Below, piece by piece: positions 11,290 through 24,060 of a stretch of DNA of 64,000 nucleotides. Each line of letters starts with the position of its first letter. The first letter of the stretch is position 1. A program made the translations under genes and the position numbers. Where the stretch lies: contig OY987269.1 in NCBI GenBank assembly GCA_963920665.1, forward strand, positions 12,588,501 through 12,652,500, given 5' to 3'. The notes beneath the pieces were generated by a model that saw only the letters and a program-made list of their open reading frames with translations, was not told the DNA's origin and searched no databases. Source of the stretch: Straminergon stramineum. Taxonomy: Eukaryota > Streptophyta > Bryopsida > Hypnales > Calliergonaceae.

Positions 11290-11844
11290 ATATTCGTGCT
11301 TGAAAAAAATAATTAGAAAGAAGTAGAGAATGACTCAAAATTCTACATTGTTAAGAATTTAGTTATGGAATTGAAAACTACCAATTCTAATGGTTGTAAT
11401 GATGTAATAAACAATCTACATCAAGGTTTTTTTTTTTTTTTTTTTCCAAAATGATTAAAGTTGAGTTAAAGAAAAGACTTCAAAGTTTCTTTTAGAGTAG
11501 AGATTCCATAATTGCCCACAAGCTAAAACTCTTCATAACTTTCATCTCATTAATCAAAATGGAATGATTCAAAGCTTTCTACTTATATCAAAATCTAAAA
11601 AAACAATTTCAATTTTTTCATTCTTGATAAAATGATTTTTTGAGCTACTTGGAGTACTTGCTGAGCAATAGAAACTACAATAACTTTTTAACCATGTAGT
11701 CAAAAGTTATGAAAATGGTTGCTCCTAAGAGCTATTCCTTTACCAAAATTGTATGAAAACTTCAATGAAAAATAAAAATTTTGTTTGTAGTAAGTTGCCC
11801 CAAATCACTATGTTGCCAAAAAACATTGTTTGGTCCTTTAGGGA
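11290..11844 (-). mobile_element. TTAA element, family 1, truncated inverted copy
   Basis: This is the reverse complement of the elements at 19858-20827 and 45030-45969. Landmarks are CAAAATGGAATGATTCAAAG and GTTGCCAAAAAACATTG. Its right end, GGTCCTTTAGGGA, is followed by GTAA (a decayed TTAA). Homology stops near 11290, so the other end is lost. A T homopolymer of about 19 bases lies near 11428. Confidence 0.6.
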
Positions 11845-11988
11845 GTAATTAGATATTCAATTAGAGAATTATTAAACTTCAAGTAATTATGGGTAATATG
11901 ATTATAATTTTTAGTTGTTTGATTTTTTTCAATTTTCTTATACTATTTTCTATGATTCTTGCTCTTACTAACTAAAATCAATGATTAA

Positions 11989-13845
11989 TCCCTAAAATCC
12001 CAAGAGCTTTCTCATCAAAAACCACTCAAAATTACCATTTCTAGTGCAAAGAGCAATCATTAAAAAAAATGGCCTCTTATATATCTAATTGTAGGACCTT
12101 GCACTAGATAAGTATAAGATTGTGTGGAAGAAATTTTAGAAACTTTGTCATTTAAAAAAAATTATGCTGAAGAATTGAGTTGAGAATTTAGGAAAAAATC
12201 CAAAAAGTAAAATGAGATTTTCATTCTTAAAAACATTGTGAAGTAGAAGTAGGTACAAAGTAGAAGAGGTTTGCTATCATGTGAGCCAAGGAACATAAGC
12301 CCATTAGCCTAGAAGACTCTACTCCTATGTCATAGGTGTTTGTATTATAAAAAACTTCTATGATTGTAGTGTAACTATGTTATAGATACCTATATTATAG
12401 GTGTTTATGTTATAACTAAGCACCTTCAACGGTTATAAGATATTTACTTATAAATACGCTTATATGTTGAAGAGTCACATATTTGCATTTTCATACTCAC
12501 ACACTAGCATTGCTTCAAGATAGAATGACAAAACTATTCATTAATAGTTCTATTGTTAATAATTCTATCTAATGAAGATGGCATTGAAACACACTATTTC
12601 CAATGGTGAGATTGTTTTAATAAGTGAGGTTATCCCATGGAACTTATTATGGCACAACAAAGGAGTCCAATTTGTTAGGAGTTCCGTAATATCACATACA
12701 ATACAAAACCAATTCAAGAGGGGATTGAGCTACAAATTTTGTATTAGACAAAAGAAGTATTTGTGAATAGTTTGACACGACAATAACCATCCTTTGTATG
12801 CATCCAATAGACATTTAGTTGACACCTACAATTAACTTATGATTTCAAAATTCTTCGCCAATGTTGACATCCATGACATGTTGATAAAAAACTAACACAA
12901 TAGACATTGAAGAACCTATGAAGTGGATCAAAGACCCTATGTTCAATCAATTCAAATTGAAAATCATAGTAGTCTCAGTGAGGGTTCTTAGAAATATTAC
13001 CCCCTAAGTTTGAAGGCCATTTTTTTGGTCAAAACTATCATTTCCAATGCAAAACCAAGATTTTAAACATTTGTTTCTTTTGCATGTCTAACCTTATAGA
13101 ATCTTGCACTAGACTAGTATGAGAATGTCTAGAAAAAATTTTAGAAAATTTCACTATTATATCAATTACAAAATATAAGCAATTAAAGGGAAGAAAACTA
13201 ACTTTTTTAATCCTAGATTATCAGCCATAGAATCCTTTTTATTTGAATTTTTGTAATAAAAATTGCAAATTTTTAAAAAATGAAGAATAATTTGGTTGGG
13301 AATTTGGCATTTTGAAAAAAATTGTGATTTTCATTCTTTAAAAAAATTGTTAATTCGAAGTAGGTGTGAGATAGAAGGAATAACTAGATTGTTGATAGCT
13401 CTAAAATGGAATTAAAACAAACAAATCCCAAATTTGTTAGAATTTTTTTTTCCAATTGAGTTCATAAAAACATCCCGAATACATTATTTTTAAAGAATTT
13501 GTGAAGATTGTCTACAAATCAAGAAGCTTCATAACTTTCACATCACTCATCTAAATGGAATGAACCAAATTTTTACACATAGACAAAAACATAATCTATA
13601 AGAAACAAATTTTTAAAAAACTGATTCAAAATTTCTTTTTGCTTCCTACCCTCACCTATTTGGGGCTTATTGTGGCATAACTTTTACTCTCGGGTACCAA
13701 TTGAAATAAAAATTGCATTCCTAGAAACTTAATAGTTTTCATATCTTAAAAATATATTTTTAAAAATCTTGCCAAAAATTGAGATAATAGATATGTGCCC
13801 AAACCTTCTGAAGAGTCTTCTAAGGGGCTCTTGGGACTTTAGGGG
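11989..13845. mobile_element. TTAA element with 19-bp terminal inverted repeats, probably two related copies joined
   Basis: TTAA 11985-11988 is followed by TCCCTAAAATCCCAAGAGC. The right end is the complement of CCCCTAAAGTCCCAAGAGC, followed by TTAA 13846-13849. The first ~260 bp resemble about 13000-13375 (CTTGCACTAGA.AAGTATAAGA-type stretch, then GAGATTTTCATTC). A second left terminus, CCCCCTAAGTTTGAAGG, sits at about 13004 behind ATTA. The simplest reading is an ~840-bp element (about 13004-13845) next to or within an older relative that starts at 11989. Confidence 0.65.
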
Positions 13846-13849
13846 TTAA

Positions 13850-16550
13850 CATTGAACAAGGCATCATCAACAAAGCTATGGCTAAAATTAATTGTTGACT
13901 TATAATGCAAAGCAATTGGGTTGGTTGAGGCCATAACCATCTCTATATTGGATAGAGGTGTACAATTGAAGTTTAGTTGTTAGACCGTGAAGTTCTAATA
14001 CATCTACAAATTGAAATACTTAAATTGACATTCCTTGACAATTGCTTATGCAATCATTGGACACAAGGCACATGGCTTGATAATGGAGAATTGAATCCTC
14101 ATTGAAATACATGAAACCTTTTACACCATGACTCACCTTTGTGCTCCTTTCCAAATTAACAAAACAAAAGCATATTATGCTTTCTTGCCACCTAATTGTA
14201 AATGGCTTCCATCATATGTAGAACATTGAGTAAAATAAACCATAATAGAAGACATCACATCCATGCCTTCTTTGCATGTAAGAAAATAATTTCTAAAGTC
14301 CCACTAGAAAATTCACTAGAGTAAACTTACCATTTACCTCACACATCCAAAAACTACACAATAACCATTGCCATTTCTTGTACACTAACTACATGATGCA
14401 ACTACCAATTCAATTGCGATGGGAACAAAATTTTGTATCATTGCCCAATGATTGCATACTATGCAGTGAAGGATTTCAAGGAATTTTTAACTAGTTTTTA
14501 ACTTCCTCGCCTTAAGATTGCAATAAAATTTGTAGGAAGAAATCTTTTTGCATTCTATTTTTTAAAGGTGAATCTTAACATGACATTTAGTGATCATGCC
14601 AAATTTTAAAACGACTTAGTCTCTATATTTATGTGGAGAAGTATTTGAATTTTGTCTATACAGGGATTAGCAAGTTTAGTATACCTATTGCACAAAGCTT
14701 GTAGCTTGTAGAAATGTTTTCTACAACCACTATGGCACTTCCCATGACAATGAATTCAAACCACCCCTTTATCTCTTGCATTCATTTTCTTTTTTTATTT
14801 GTCCGAATGTCAAACAGAAAGGAAAAATAAAATAAAAACTCTGCAAATATAATTGCCTCTCTCTAGAAACAATAGAAATTGCTACATTTCTATTATTTAT
14901 AAAAAGAATTTTTAATTTTACTCTTGAAATTTTATTTGCAAATACTAGAGACAACCATCACAACAAAAATTGCATACTTGCAATTCAAAATGACCTATTT
15001 GAAATCTACAACTTTTACTCACAAAATGACACTAACATTTACTCTTTCAATTTCACATTCACAACAGACCCACACAAAACAACAAACATCAAATCAAAAT
15101 CAAAATCAATGAGATGAACACTTCAAATCAATTTTATGAAGCTTACTTATAATCACTTCATTGCCTAGAATTTATGTTTTGCAAGCGATTGCTTGTGCCA
15201 CCTCAATTACAACTACACTCAATTTAAAGTGCTTTGGCCCTATTTCATCCTTAAATTCTTTCTGAAATATTATCATGGATTGGCTACATTGTAGATGTAT
15301 TCTTCTTCCACTTCATTTTTGGTGAATGATCATGTCAATTAATATATGAGCATTCATTTGTATTAGTTCAATGTCAAAGGCTTCATATACATTCCAATGG
15401 CAAGGGCTTGGTGATAGCCATAACATTTCATACATAGAAACACCTCAACTTGACATTCATTTTCACTTAATGAACCACTTGGTACACAACGCACCATATA
15501 TAATTACCTCATGAGAACCATGCAAAAGATTTACCTATGAAAATACACATGAAATACTTATGAAAGTTTATAGCTCCTCAAAATTAGCCTACCAAAAATA
15601 CATATGATCCTCCACCTAACAAGTGGAGTAAACAAAAATCATGGTCACACCATTTGTTATAATTATGATTTGTAAACATTGTAGTTTGTAATTTCTTAAG
15701 CATTTTAGCTCCATTTTGTCTATTTTTCCATCTTCATCTGTAGGGCTTTGAATAGTCACCTACACCTTTGTAGATTGCCATAGGTTTAGGTGCCACCAAT
15801 GAAAGTGATCGATATATAAGTTTATTAAATATTAAAATTCTTCTAAATTGAAATACTAAAAAATGAAAGTTTTGAATTTAAAAAGACTTGGACTTTCATC
15901 ACGAAAGGGCGCATAACATATCAATTTTTTTAAATGACCTTGGACGTGATGTTTGATAGAATGACTACATATTAGGTCTACAAAGTCACAAGGATTGTTA
16001 AACTTGCAATAATAAAATGAAATGTTGAAGAATGGATTTCACTTTTCTTTATTTTTCAACTTTTGTAGAATTGATTTTTGAAGTTTGAAGTGAAAAAAAA
16101 TAACCTTCAATTCTTTAAGTTAAATAATGCAAAACAAGTCTCCTTAAACATAATACTCACTTTACAATAAAATTCATGAATGAATGATAAAGTCTTTAGT
16201 AACTAATTTCTTTTTTATGCTCTCCACATTTTTTTAATGAACAATCTTATATAATGAACACCTTCAATCTACTTATAACCCCACGCATCAATTTTTGTGC
16301 GAAAATCCCATCTAAATGAGTGACCTAAAAGATAAATTACATCATCTTCAAAATAAATCACCCTTATTAACATCATGTATTCAAACATTATCAACTCAAT
16401 TTATACCACAATAATCTCTAAAGGACTAAAGTGTTGACTTTTGGGATTTAGAAATCTCATGCAAGCTCTATTGATTTCATATTTTGAAATTTTTGCAAGT
16501 AGATTTTTAGGATGCATATTGATCATCCTAATCTACATCTTTATTAAAAG
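13850..16550. other. AT-rich DNA, no gene recognised
   Basis: Several ORFs of about 60 codons occur, all driven by AT-rich composition. They show no start context, motif or homologous feel. No bounded element was found in the stretch. Confidence 0.5.
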
Positions 16551-16554
16551 TTAA

Positions 16555-17110
16555 CCCCTATAGGATTGAATGATTGTTGAACCTAAGCAAGTGCTCTTGG
16601 TGTGGTGTGTATAAAGTCATTTTTTAAAGAATATTCTTCACATTTTGACACAATGTGTAAACATGTAATTATCTTCTAAGGGGGAATATAATTTTTTTAC
16701 TAATCAAGTGCTTGGATCAAAAGTTATTCTACCTTGAACTTTTGGGTCAATACAAGCATCATGCACAAAAATCTTGCTACAATTTTGAAAAGTTTTAGGT
16801 ATGTAATTTATATGATACAAGATGCAAATGTCCAAGAAAATAATCATGCCATAGTGTTAAAATCTCATTCTATGAGGAGTTGAAATTTGTTGGCCTTGTT
16901 GGGCAAGATTGGAAAAAGCTTTTTCTTCTAACTTCAAACATTATAATCTTTCAATTCAAGTTGTCATAGTTTCTAAATTTTTTTCCACATATTACCATAG
17001 TAGTCTAGTACAAATTGGTAGGTTTGGATTTATAAAAAAACTTTTTTCCATTTTTTTTCAATGCCTTGAAAGATATGAGTAATTTGAGTTTTGAAGCAAT
17101 GAAGGTATAA
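16555..17110 (-). mobile_element. TTAA element, family 3, inverted copy
   Basis: TTAA 16551-16554 is followed by CCCCTATAGGATTGAATG. The body follows the reverse complement of the 10064-10639 copy: TTTTGACACAATGTGTAAAC, then CTTCAAACATTATAATC and TTACCATAGTAGTCTAGTAC. The distal terminus is not resolved. Confidence 0.5.
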
Positions 17111-19370
17111 ATAACATATAAAGTCATTTATTACATCCAGTTAAAAAATATGGTATATATAATTATTTATTTATTAGAATATACCTCATTATTTCAATTT
17201 AGGATTCTCAATTTCTTATCAAAGTTATTAGCATTTTCTTTTTCTTTCATCAAGTACCACTGTACCCACACCTTCTTCTTTATTTTATTTGAAAAGAAGA
17301 ATTTGAAAGTATTTTGGTTAAATTATTTTAAGTACATTGACAACATTTTTTATTTCTAAATTATTTCTAAATTATGGTTAGTATTGGATTATTAAAATAT
17401 AAAGGACCAACATCTAATTCATGTTTATATAAACAATATATTGAAATTTGAATCTACTAAAACAACTAAGCTTAGAAATTTGAAACCTCTTATATAATAC
17501 TCCCTTTGTTCTACAATGATCTTCGTGTTAGATAAAATGTTTTGGATTAAGGCTAAAAATTACATTTAAAAAACCTGTTACATGTAAGCAGAGTTTGGTG
17601 CACTTCTATTGCCTTAGAAAATTTGAATTTTGGAGCTCTTTTCAGAGTGCAATTTGGGAGTACTAAAAAGTGAATTTCTTTGGGCATTTTCAAGTAGCAC
17701 CAGTGGGCACTTAATTGTTGATTTTGAGGTTGTCATTTTGCAAGCAATTCGTATGGGCCCCAAACTATGTGTGTCCCTTTGGTTTGTCTCCTAGAACTTC
17801 ATCTTCTTCAATTGAGAAACACTCAAACTCTCAAAGAGATGCAAAAAATAAGAATGAATAGTGTTGATTGACCCCTTCAATCATTTCATTTGTCTTTTGA
17901 TTGATGGTTGCATGGATAGTGGAAGAACTACTACTTGGAGTTGTTTTGTTGGTCCTAAATAGCAATCGAAAGCCAAATTTGACCAATTCGCAACATTACA
18001 AAGTACAAGAAGATCATTTTGGAATAGAAAATGAAGATCAATAGGAAAATCATTTTAAGAAGGAGGGAGAACAATTTTTCCAAAAGAATGACAATACTTT
18101 AAGTATAAAAGAGAACAAATTTCTCTCTATGTTTTCATTTTCATTATAAAATCCACCTAAAGATTTTTTTCATTCATAACCATGTATAAAAAAATTGAAA
18201 AAAATTAATATAGCAAATGATTCATGACTCATCTAAAAATATGAATTGAAAAAAATTCAACTATATAAAAATACAAATAGAAATGCTTGATGATTCCATT
18301 TCATATACTACTCTTTTAGAATGATTTAGAGCTAAATAATCCATTTACAATTTATTTTTTATAATTATTATTTGAATTTTAGAGTGTAGTGAGCCAACAA
18401 GAAAATGCTTTAGTTTTTTATTAAATGCCTCATTTAAACTATGAACAATATGATGATATCTTGGTATGACAATTTCACAAAATAGGAAGTCATAATTTTT
18501 TAGATGATGATTTGAACATTTCAAATCCTATAAAACAATGAAAAAATAGTCCATTGCAATATTAAAACTAGTGAACTAGTCATAACATGTGAATGCCTCT
18601 AACACCAAATTATTTCTCTAAGTTTTTGTTTACAATATATCTTTACAAAATTTCAAATGAAAAAATGAATTAATACATTTAGGAACAACTTTGGTTTTCA
18701 AGATCACTATTAGTCCCTTGAATTTTCTTGTTTATTTTTTTCACAACAATATTAAAGAATCTTAGCATGCGAGTGAATGCTTATCTCATCTTGTTAGCAA
18801 GTGCCTACACTCAAAGCTAGTAGGACATGTCAAATTTAAGAACATCTCAATCAAGAAATATTGGATATATCAATATTAGATATTATCATATTTAACTACT
18901 ACTTTTTCAAAAATGGGCTTTAATTCAAGAAAAGTAAACCTTTTGTTCTTATTCAACAAACCACTTTCTAATGGACAAGGCAAGGTAGAGTAGTGAAACC
19001 TAAGATTTACAAACTTATGAATAAACCCTTGACATTGAAATCTACACAAAACCTTTGTTGTTAGACTCCTCAAAAATGAATACCTAGGAATTAATTGGCA
19101 CATAAAGTGGAAAATATGGTGCAAATAATGCCACATTTTCATCAATGAGAGACACATACTATTGAATACATAAGCTTCAATCCAAATAATAACACATCGC
19201 AGGGGGTAGTTATCATAGTGTTGCAAATCAAAATCCAAAGGGCCTTACTTTAATAAATAAGTAGAAAAGATATAATTCTTCAACAAAATGTGGTGGAAAA
19301 TGCATTATAATCTAAACAATTCTCTATGATATGTAGGAAGTGATTTACATGTGAAATAGGGTCACACCCC
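17111..19370. other. AT-rich DNA without recognisable genes
   Basis: Nothing with coding character is seen. The 120-codon ORF on the minus strand at 18876-19238 has no recognisable domain and lies in the same AT-rich background, so it is not called a gene. Confidence 0.45.
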
Positions 19371-19374
19371 TTTT

Positions 19375-19765
19375 TCTTTTAATTTGAAAATTGAGTTAAA
19401 AAAAAGGTTCTAATACATTATTTTCTCAAGAAGATGCTTTAATTGCCCATAAAACAAGACGGTTCAAAAATTTTCCACCAAATTCAATGAAAAAAATCTA
19501 TCCATGTAAGCAAAATTGTAAAGTAGGAGAAAAAAGAATCAAAATTTTATTTCAATTTTTTGTTGTTGTTTGGGCTCATCCATTTTATCTATATTGTGGC
19601 GTAAATTTGATCAAGGACACCAATTAAAATTAAAATTAAATTTCTCGAAAGCTAATTTTTTTCTATCTTGAACAAAAAATTTGAAAAATCACAATAGAAA
19701 TTGAAATCATAGGATCATGCCCAAATTTTTATCTAGCCCCCAAGGGTAAAATGGGACTTTAGGGA
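19375..19765 (+). mobile_element. Right-end fragment of a TTAA element
   Basis: ATGGGACTTTAGGGA at the right end is followed by TTAA 19766-19769. The preceding 390 bp resemble the right part of the element ending at 13845 (TATATTGTGGCGTAAATTTG near GACACCAATTAAAAT). The left end was not found. Confidence 0.5.
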
Positions 19766-19857
19766 TTAATGCAAATAAATATATTTTTTTCTAAATTAAA
19801 ATTTATCAACCAAAAAAATGGAGAATGAAGTAAAACTTTTTGGCATTCAATCTTTAA

Positions 19858-20827
19858 ACCCTAAAGCATTGAACTAAGGTTTTTTTTGGCAACATATTGA
19901 TTTTCAGCAACACACTATGAATGGAATTTTAATTTTTATCTTCGAAATTTTTACAACGTGTGTCCTAGGAATAGCTTTAAGGCCCGAAAATTTTCATAGC
20001 TTTTGACTATATGGTTAAAAAGTTATTGTATGATATGTCATCTTCATTGCTTAGTAGATAGCCCAGGCAACTCAAAAAAAATTCTTAAAATTTCTTAAAA
20101 AGTTTCCAAAAAATCACTTTTTTTAGAAAGAAAAATTTGAAATTGGATTTCTAAAATTATATACTGGGGAAGAGCTTTGAATTATAATATTTTTATTAAT
20201 GAAATGATAGTTATGAGAGGTTTAGTTTTCGGTCAATTATGGATTTTCAACTCTAAAATAAACTTTGAAGTCCTTAATTTTAACTCAATTTTCCATATTT
20301 TAGGAAATTATAAAATCCTAGGATGTAAATTATTTATTACAACATTACAACCATTGGGATTGGGATTTTTCAATCCTATATTAAATTCTTAACAATTTAG
20401 TATTTTGAATCATTCTCTACTTCTTTCTATTTACTATTTTTTTCCTATATGTTGTACAATTCCAAATGATCTAAATTTTTTCAAGCATTTAGCCAATGTG
20501 CCTTGAAGAATGAATCCAAAGAAGTACCATCTTTTTCAATATTTTTTCATACAAATGTGACCTTGTGAAGTGCAGCTATCTGTTTTTTTGCATGGCCAAA
20601 AAATAGGATGTTTGTCCATTCAAACACTAATATCTTGCAATCTACACGGTGGAAAATTTGAGGGAAATTTCTGAAATTTTTTCCACATTTTCTCAATCCA
20701 ATGTACTACATGATTCTATGGTTATGTGTGTCCAAAAATGGATTTTTTTCCTAAAATTTGGTATTCATATTAGAAATGGCAGTTTTGGAGAGTTTTTGGT
20801 GGAAACATATTCAAAAAACTTTAGGGG
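19858..20827 (+). mobile_element. TTAA element, family 1, 970 bp
   Basis: TTAA 19854-19857 precedes ACCCTAAAGCATTG. The right end AACTTTAGGGG is followed by TTCA (decayed TTAA). It is collinear with the copy at 45030-45969: GTAGCTTTAAGGCCC-like, ATTGTATGATATGT, ACAACATTACAACCATTGGG and CCTATATGTTGTACA occur in both, in the same order. Neither copy encodes a protein of note. Confidence 0.7.
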
Positions 20828-20907
20828 TTCATACTTAATAAAGGTGCAAATTGATTAGGGGTACTGAAATTCAGCTCAATTTTGAATGTATCAAGTAAGT
20901 GAAGTAA

Positions 20908-21365
20908 CCCCTAAAAGACAAAGTGATTGTTGAAAGACCAATTGAAAATTAAGTAGGATTCTACAATGTTAATTTGAATGGATTTGTCTGAAAATTTGAA
21001 AAAAGGTGAGCACATGTATTACTTTAAATGTTATAAATCACTTTTCTTTTCTTATTGGATGCCTTGATCAAAATTTATGCTATCTAAAGTTTTTATCAAG
21101 GTAGGCAACTAAAGCAATGTATGCAAAATTCATTTTCTACCTTTCAAATTTGGTGTACAAATATTTACTCTAGAAGGAGTTAAATTTTGTTGCCCATGTC
21201 CAACAAGGTTGGAAAAAAAATTCCAACTTCAATGATATACTCTTTCAATTTACATTTTCAAAGTTTTTGAAATTTTTTCCACTCTTTTTTGTATTATTTT
21301 CATGTCCCTAAATACTAGCAACTTTTGACAATTTATGCCAGAATGTGCTCCAAGTCCTTTAGAGG
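20908..21365 (-). mobile_element. Probable TTAA element, family 3, short inverted copy
   Basis: The left end CCCCTAAAAGACAAAG follows GTAA. The right end CAAGTCCTTTAGAGG is followed by TTGA. The ends form an inverted repeat at CC.CTAAA.GAC. Both flanks differ from TTAA by one base, so this is an old or doubtful copy. Confidence 0.4.
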
Positions 21366-21369
21366 TTGA

Positions 21370-23060
21370 TCCAAGTAGGATACCTTTAGGTAGAAAAATT
21401 GTGAAAATTGTCATTTCTAGTGTTTTAAGCAAAAATGAAAAGTGAAAGTATTTTTCAATTCAACGATTGAATTGAACTAGATAAACAATATAAAAAAACT
21501 TTAACCTCATAGATTGTAAGATTATAGCAATTGAAGTTAGAAAAAAAATTAATGGGCCATGGCAAATAAGGTCAACAAATAACTCCTTTTGGAGTCAAAT
21601 CACATCATTTATTGCTATTTAAACTTGTAACTTGTAACTATAGTTTATTGATACTCTAATTTTAGAATGTCATGGTAACTTGATTTGTGTCGTGATGTTC
21701 TATACTACAAATAGATAGATAGAAACAAAGATATATGGAGAAACTTTTAGATATTTTTATTACATTTTGATAGTACAAAAATTTAATGTCTTAAATATTC
21801 AAAAATTTATTTATAAATAGTTGCAGAGTGAGAATATATAGGGTGAAAGACTTTAAAGTCCAAAGAAGTGATTATAAGGTGGTGGCACCTTAAGTTGTTA
21901 ATGTAAGCATTCTAGTGTCTTCTCTTTATCCATATCCTAAAAAACTTTATTCAATTATATGTAGTGAAAGATGTTGTTGGTAGAATTTGAATTTTTTGCT
22001 ACTTGGAGACTGTATTATAAAATTTCAAAAGCAGCATGATGTACACTTCTACAATAGGTTATAGACTTAGTAGGAAATAAAAAATTTAAAATGTTGAAGC
22101 AACAAAGAATAATGCATGAATAGCATCACCATTGAATATCCACTTTGATAATCTATTCAAGTTCTAAATGAGACACTTGTACTTTAACATGAAGATTTGG
22201 TTTGCTATTATGCAAATAGGAATTTGTCTTAGGCAGTACACAATAATTTGAGGTGTCGCTACCTCAGATCCATCCAATTAAGGTTCATAATATTCTATAT
22301 AAATTATCATGGGTTTCCAAAACACTTGGGGGTGTCAAAGTTGGATATGAAAAACTTGAGTCTTGATTCAATGGGTACACTCTATATATAATGTGCAATT
22401 GACCAACTTTTGCTTTGGTAGGCATGATTTGCTAAAGTCTCTATAATTTTTACTTTCGCTTGCTTTTAAGTTTTTGTCCAATGTCTAGATTTGTGCAACT
22501 ATCAAAGTAGGATGACCTTTAGATCAACCTACATTTCTTATTCTATATCTATGATAATTGAATTGATAAAAACCATAAGTGTGTAGGAATACAAAACAAC
22601 AAAAAAATAGAGTTTAAAAAAAATCAACTATCCAAAAGTCTACTAGATTACTATGGAAATGAGTGAAAAGATCCATTTGAAATTGACTTTTTATGAACTT
22701 GCCCAAGTGTTCAATTGCTCATTCAACTACCATTTGGTCCTTTTGAGGTTAAATAAACTTATAAGAAGTCAAAATAAATAGCACAATATGAAAACTAAAG
22801 ATGAAACTAAAAGATATCTATTTTGTATATTTTTTTTTCCATCTTCAAATTTTTGTTCCTAACTCTTGAACTATCCAGGGAGTTACAAATGGGAATCTTA
22901 GAGCATCCTCGGTTAGCCCTCTAAGAAGGTAAGACAATGACAAGTCCCTTATGGGACCTTGAAAAGCAACGAAAACTTGCCTCAATGCTAATAGCAGTAT
23001 AGCACCTTCCATGTTATCTTGAAATAAGTTGGTGAAATCATTACTTGAAAGAGGCATCTT
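21370..23060. other. AT-rich DNA, no gene recognised
   Basis: The short minus-strand ORF at 22845-23057 ends next to a long G tract. It has a locally protein-like stretch (LRGLTEDALRFPFVTPWIVQ) but matches no family I know. Nothing else stands out. Confidence 0.4.
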
Positions 23061-23079
23061 GGGGGGGAGGGGGGGGGGG
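23061..23079 (+). other. G tract (7 G, A, 11 G), possible polypurine tract
   Basis: An almost pure run of 18 G is followed at once by TGTATTGC. In LTR retrotransposons a polypurine tract lies directly before the TG that opens the 3' LTR, so this is compatible with an LTR border. The paired LTR was not found, and it may instead be a simple G-rich repeat. Confidence 0.35.
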
Positions 23080-23179
23080 TGTATTGCTCACACGTGTGAC
23101 CTTCTTCCACTTAAAATGTGGTAAATACAATCATGATTCATTGGGAAAACTAGTACTTGGTGTTGTTGGGGATGCAAAG

Positions 23180-23480
23180 AAGATGATGGCCTAGATGTCT
23201 AGTCGACAGTGCACCCCTCTAGAGGACGGCCTTTTTGTCTAGACCGTCGATTGGACAAGAGTTTGGGGGATTAGACGGACTATCCATCTCTTTGTTGTAA
23301 AGGAAGTGGGGTGGATGGACCAAACATGATAGGTCCTCTAGTCGCCAAACCTTTGTTCTACGATAGACCATCTATCCTTTTGATGGACCTTCTATCTAAT
23401 CGACAAGAAACTATCTAGTTGATGGAAAACCGTTCAGTTGATGGAAGGTTCGCCTAATCAATGTCTATTCGTTGACTAGA
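23180..23480 (+). repeat. Imperfect short repeats of GTCGATTGGAC / GATGGAC type
   Basis: Variants of GTCTAGACCGTCGATTGG, GACCATCTATCC, GATGGACCTTCTATC and AGTTGATGGAA follow one another over about 300 bp without a strict period. Such arrays are common in plant LTRs. The stretch is more balanced in composition than its surroundings. Confidence 0.4.
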
Positions 23481-23844
23481 CTGATCAAAGGACAGACTCA
23501 ACAAACTTCATTAGCCTTTTTATTCCAAGGTAAATCAAAGTTACCATGCAAAAAAGAATTAATATATTTTTTTCTAGCTGTTAGCATTTGGTTGTGATTC
23601 TAACACATCTAGACCTATCTCAATGGGCGTTGATGGACATCTCGACGGGAAATGCTAGCATCATGTTGGGATGGAAAATCCTAGTTCAAACATGTACACT
23701 TGCTTTGGTATATTTGAAATTGCATAATAGGGAACAATAGACAAGATGCTAACCGATTTGTGTGGATTGTTTTACAAGAGAAGTTGACGATGTAGGCAAG
23801 TGGCCTTGAGGTCAAGGATAGTACTATGGAGGAAGGTTTATTAG

Positions 23845-24060
23845 ACTTTGAAGATCCCCCTAGCATGGAAGAGGTTGGACACTATAGCCCATTTTCAAAT
23901 GAAGGAAACCCAAAGGACACTAAAGAAAGAGCTTGCTACATTCTAATCTGATTTTGCGGAGGTCTTCAAGCTTAAACAAGACGTGTGGGCCCTTGAGAAT
24001 CACCTACATAATCATATATTGAAGAAAGTTGTATATATTATAAAGATTCATTTTTTATAT
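23845..24060 (+). pseudogene. Decayed coiled-coil-like coding fragment, possibly retrotransposon gag
   Basis: One frame reads KIPLAWKRLDTIAHFQMKET, then a lysine/glutamate/leucine-rich stretch, a TAA where glutamine would fit, then SDFAEVFKLKQDVWALENHL. The heptad-like leucines suggest a coiled coil. It lies downstream of the G tract and short repeats at 23.06-23.48 kb. The family is not identified; mobile-element origin is inference. Confidence 0.3.

Noticed and set aside
18876..19238. 120-codon minus-strand ORF
   Set aside because: AT-rich background, no motif, and no related ORF elsewhere in the window.
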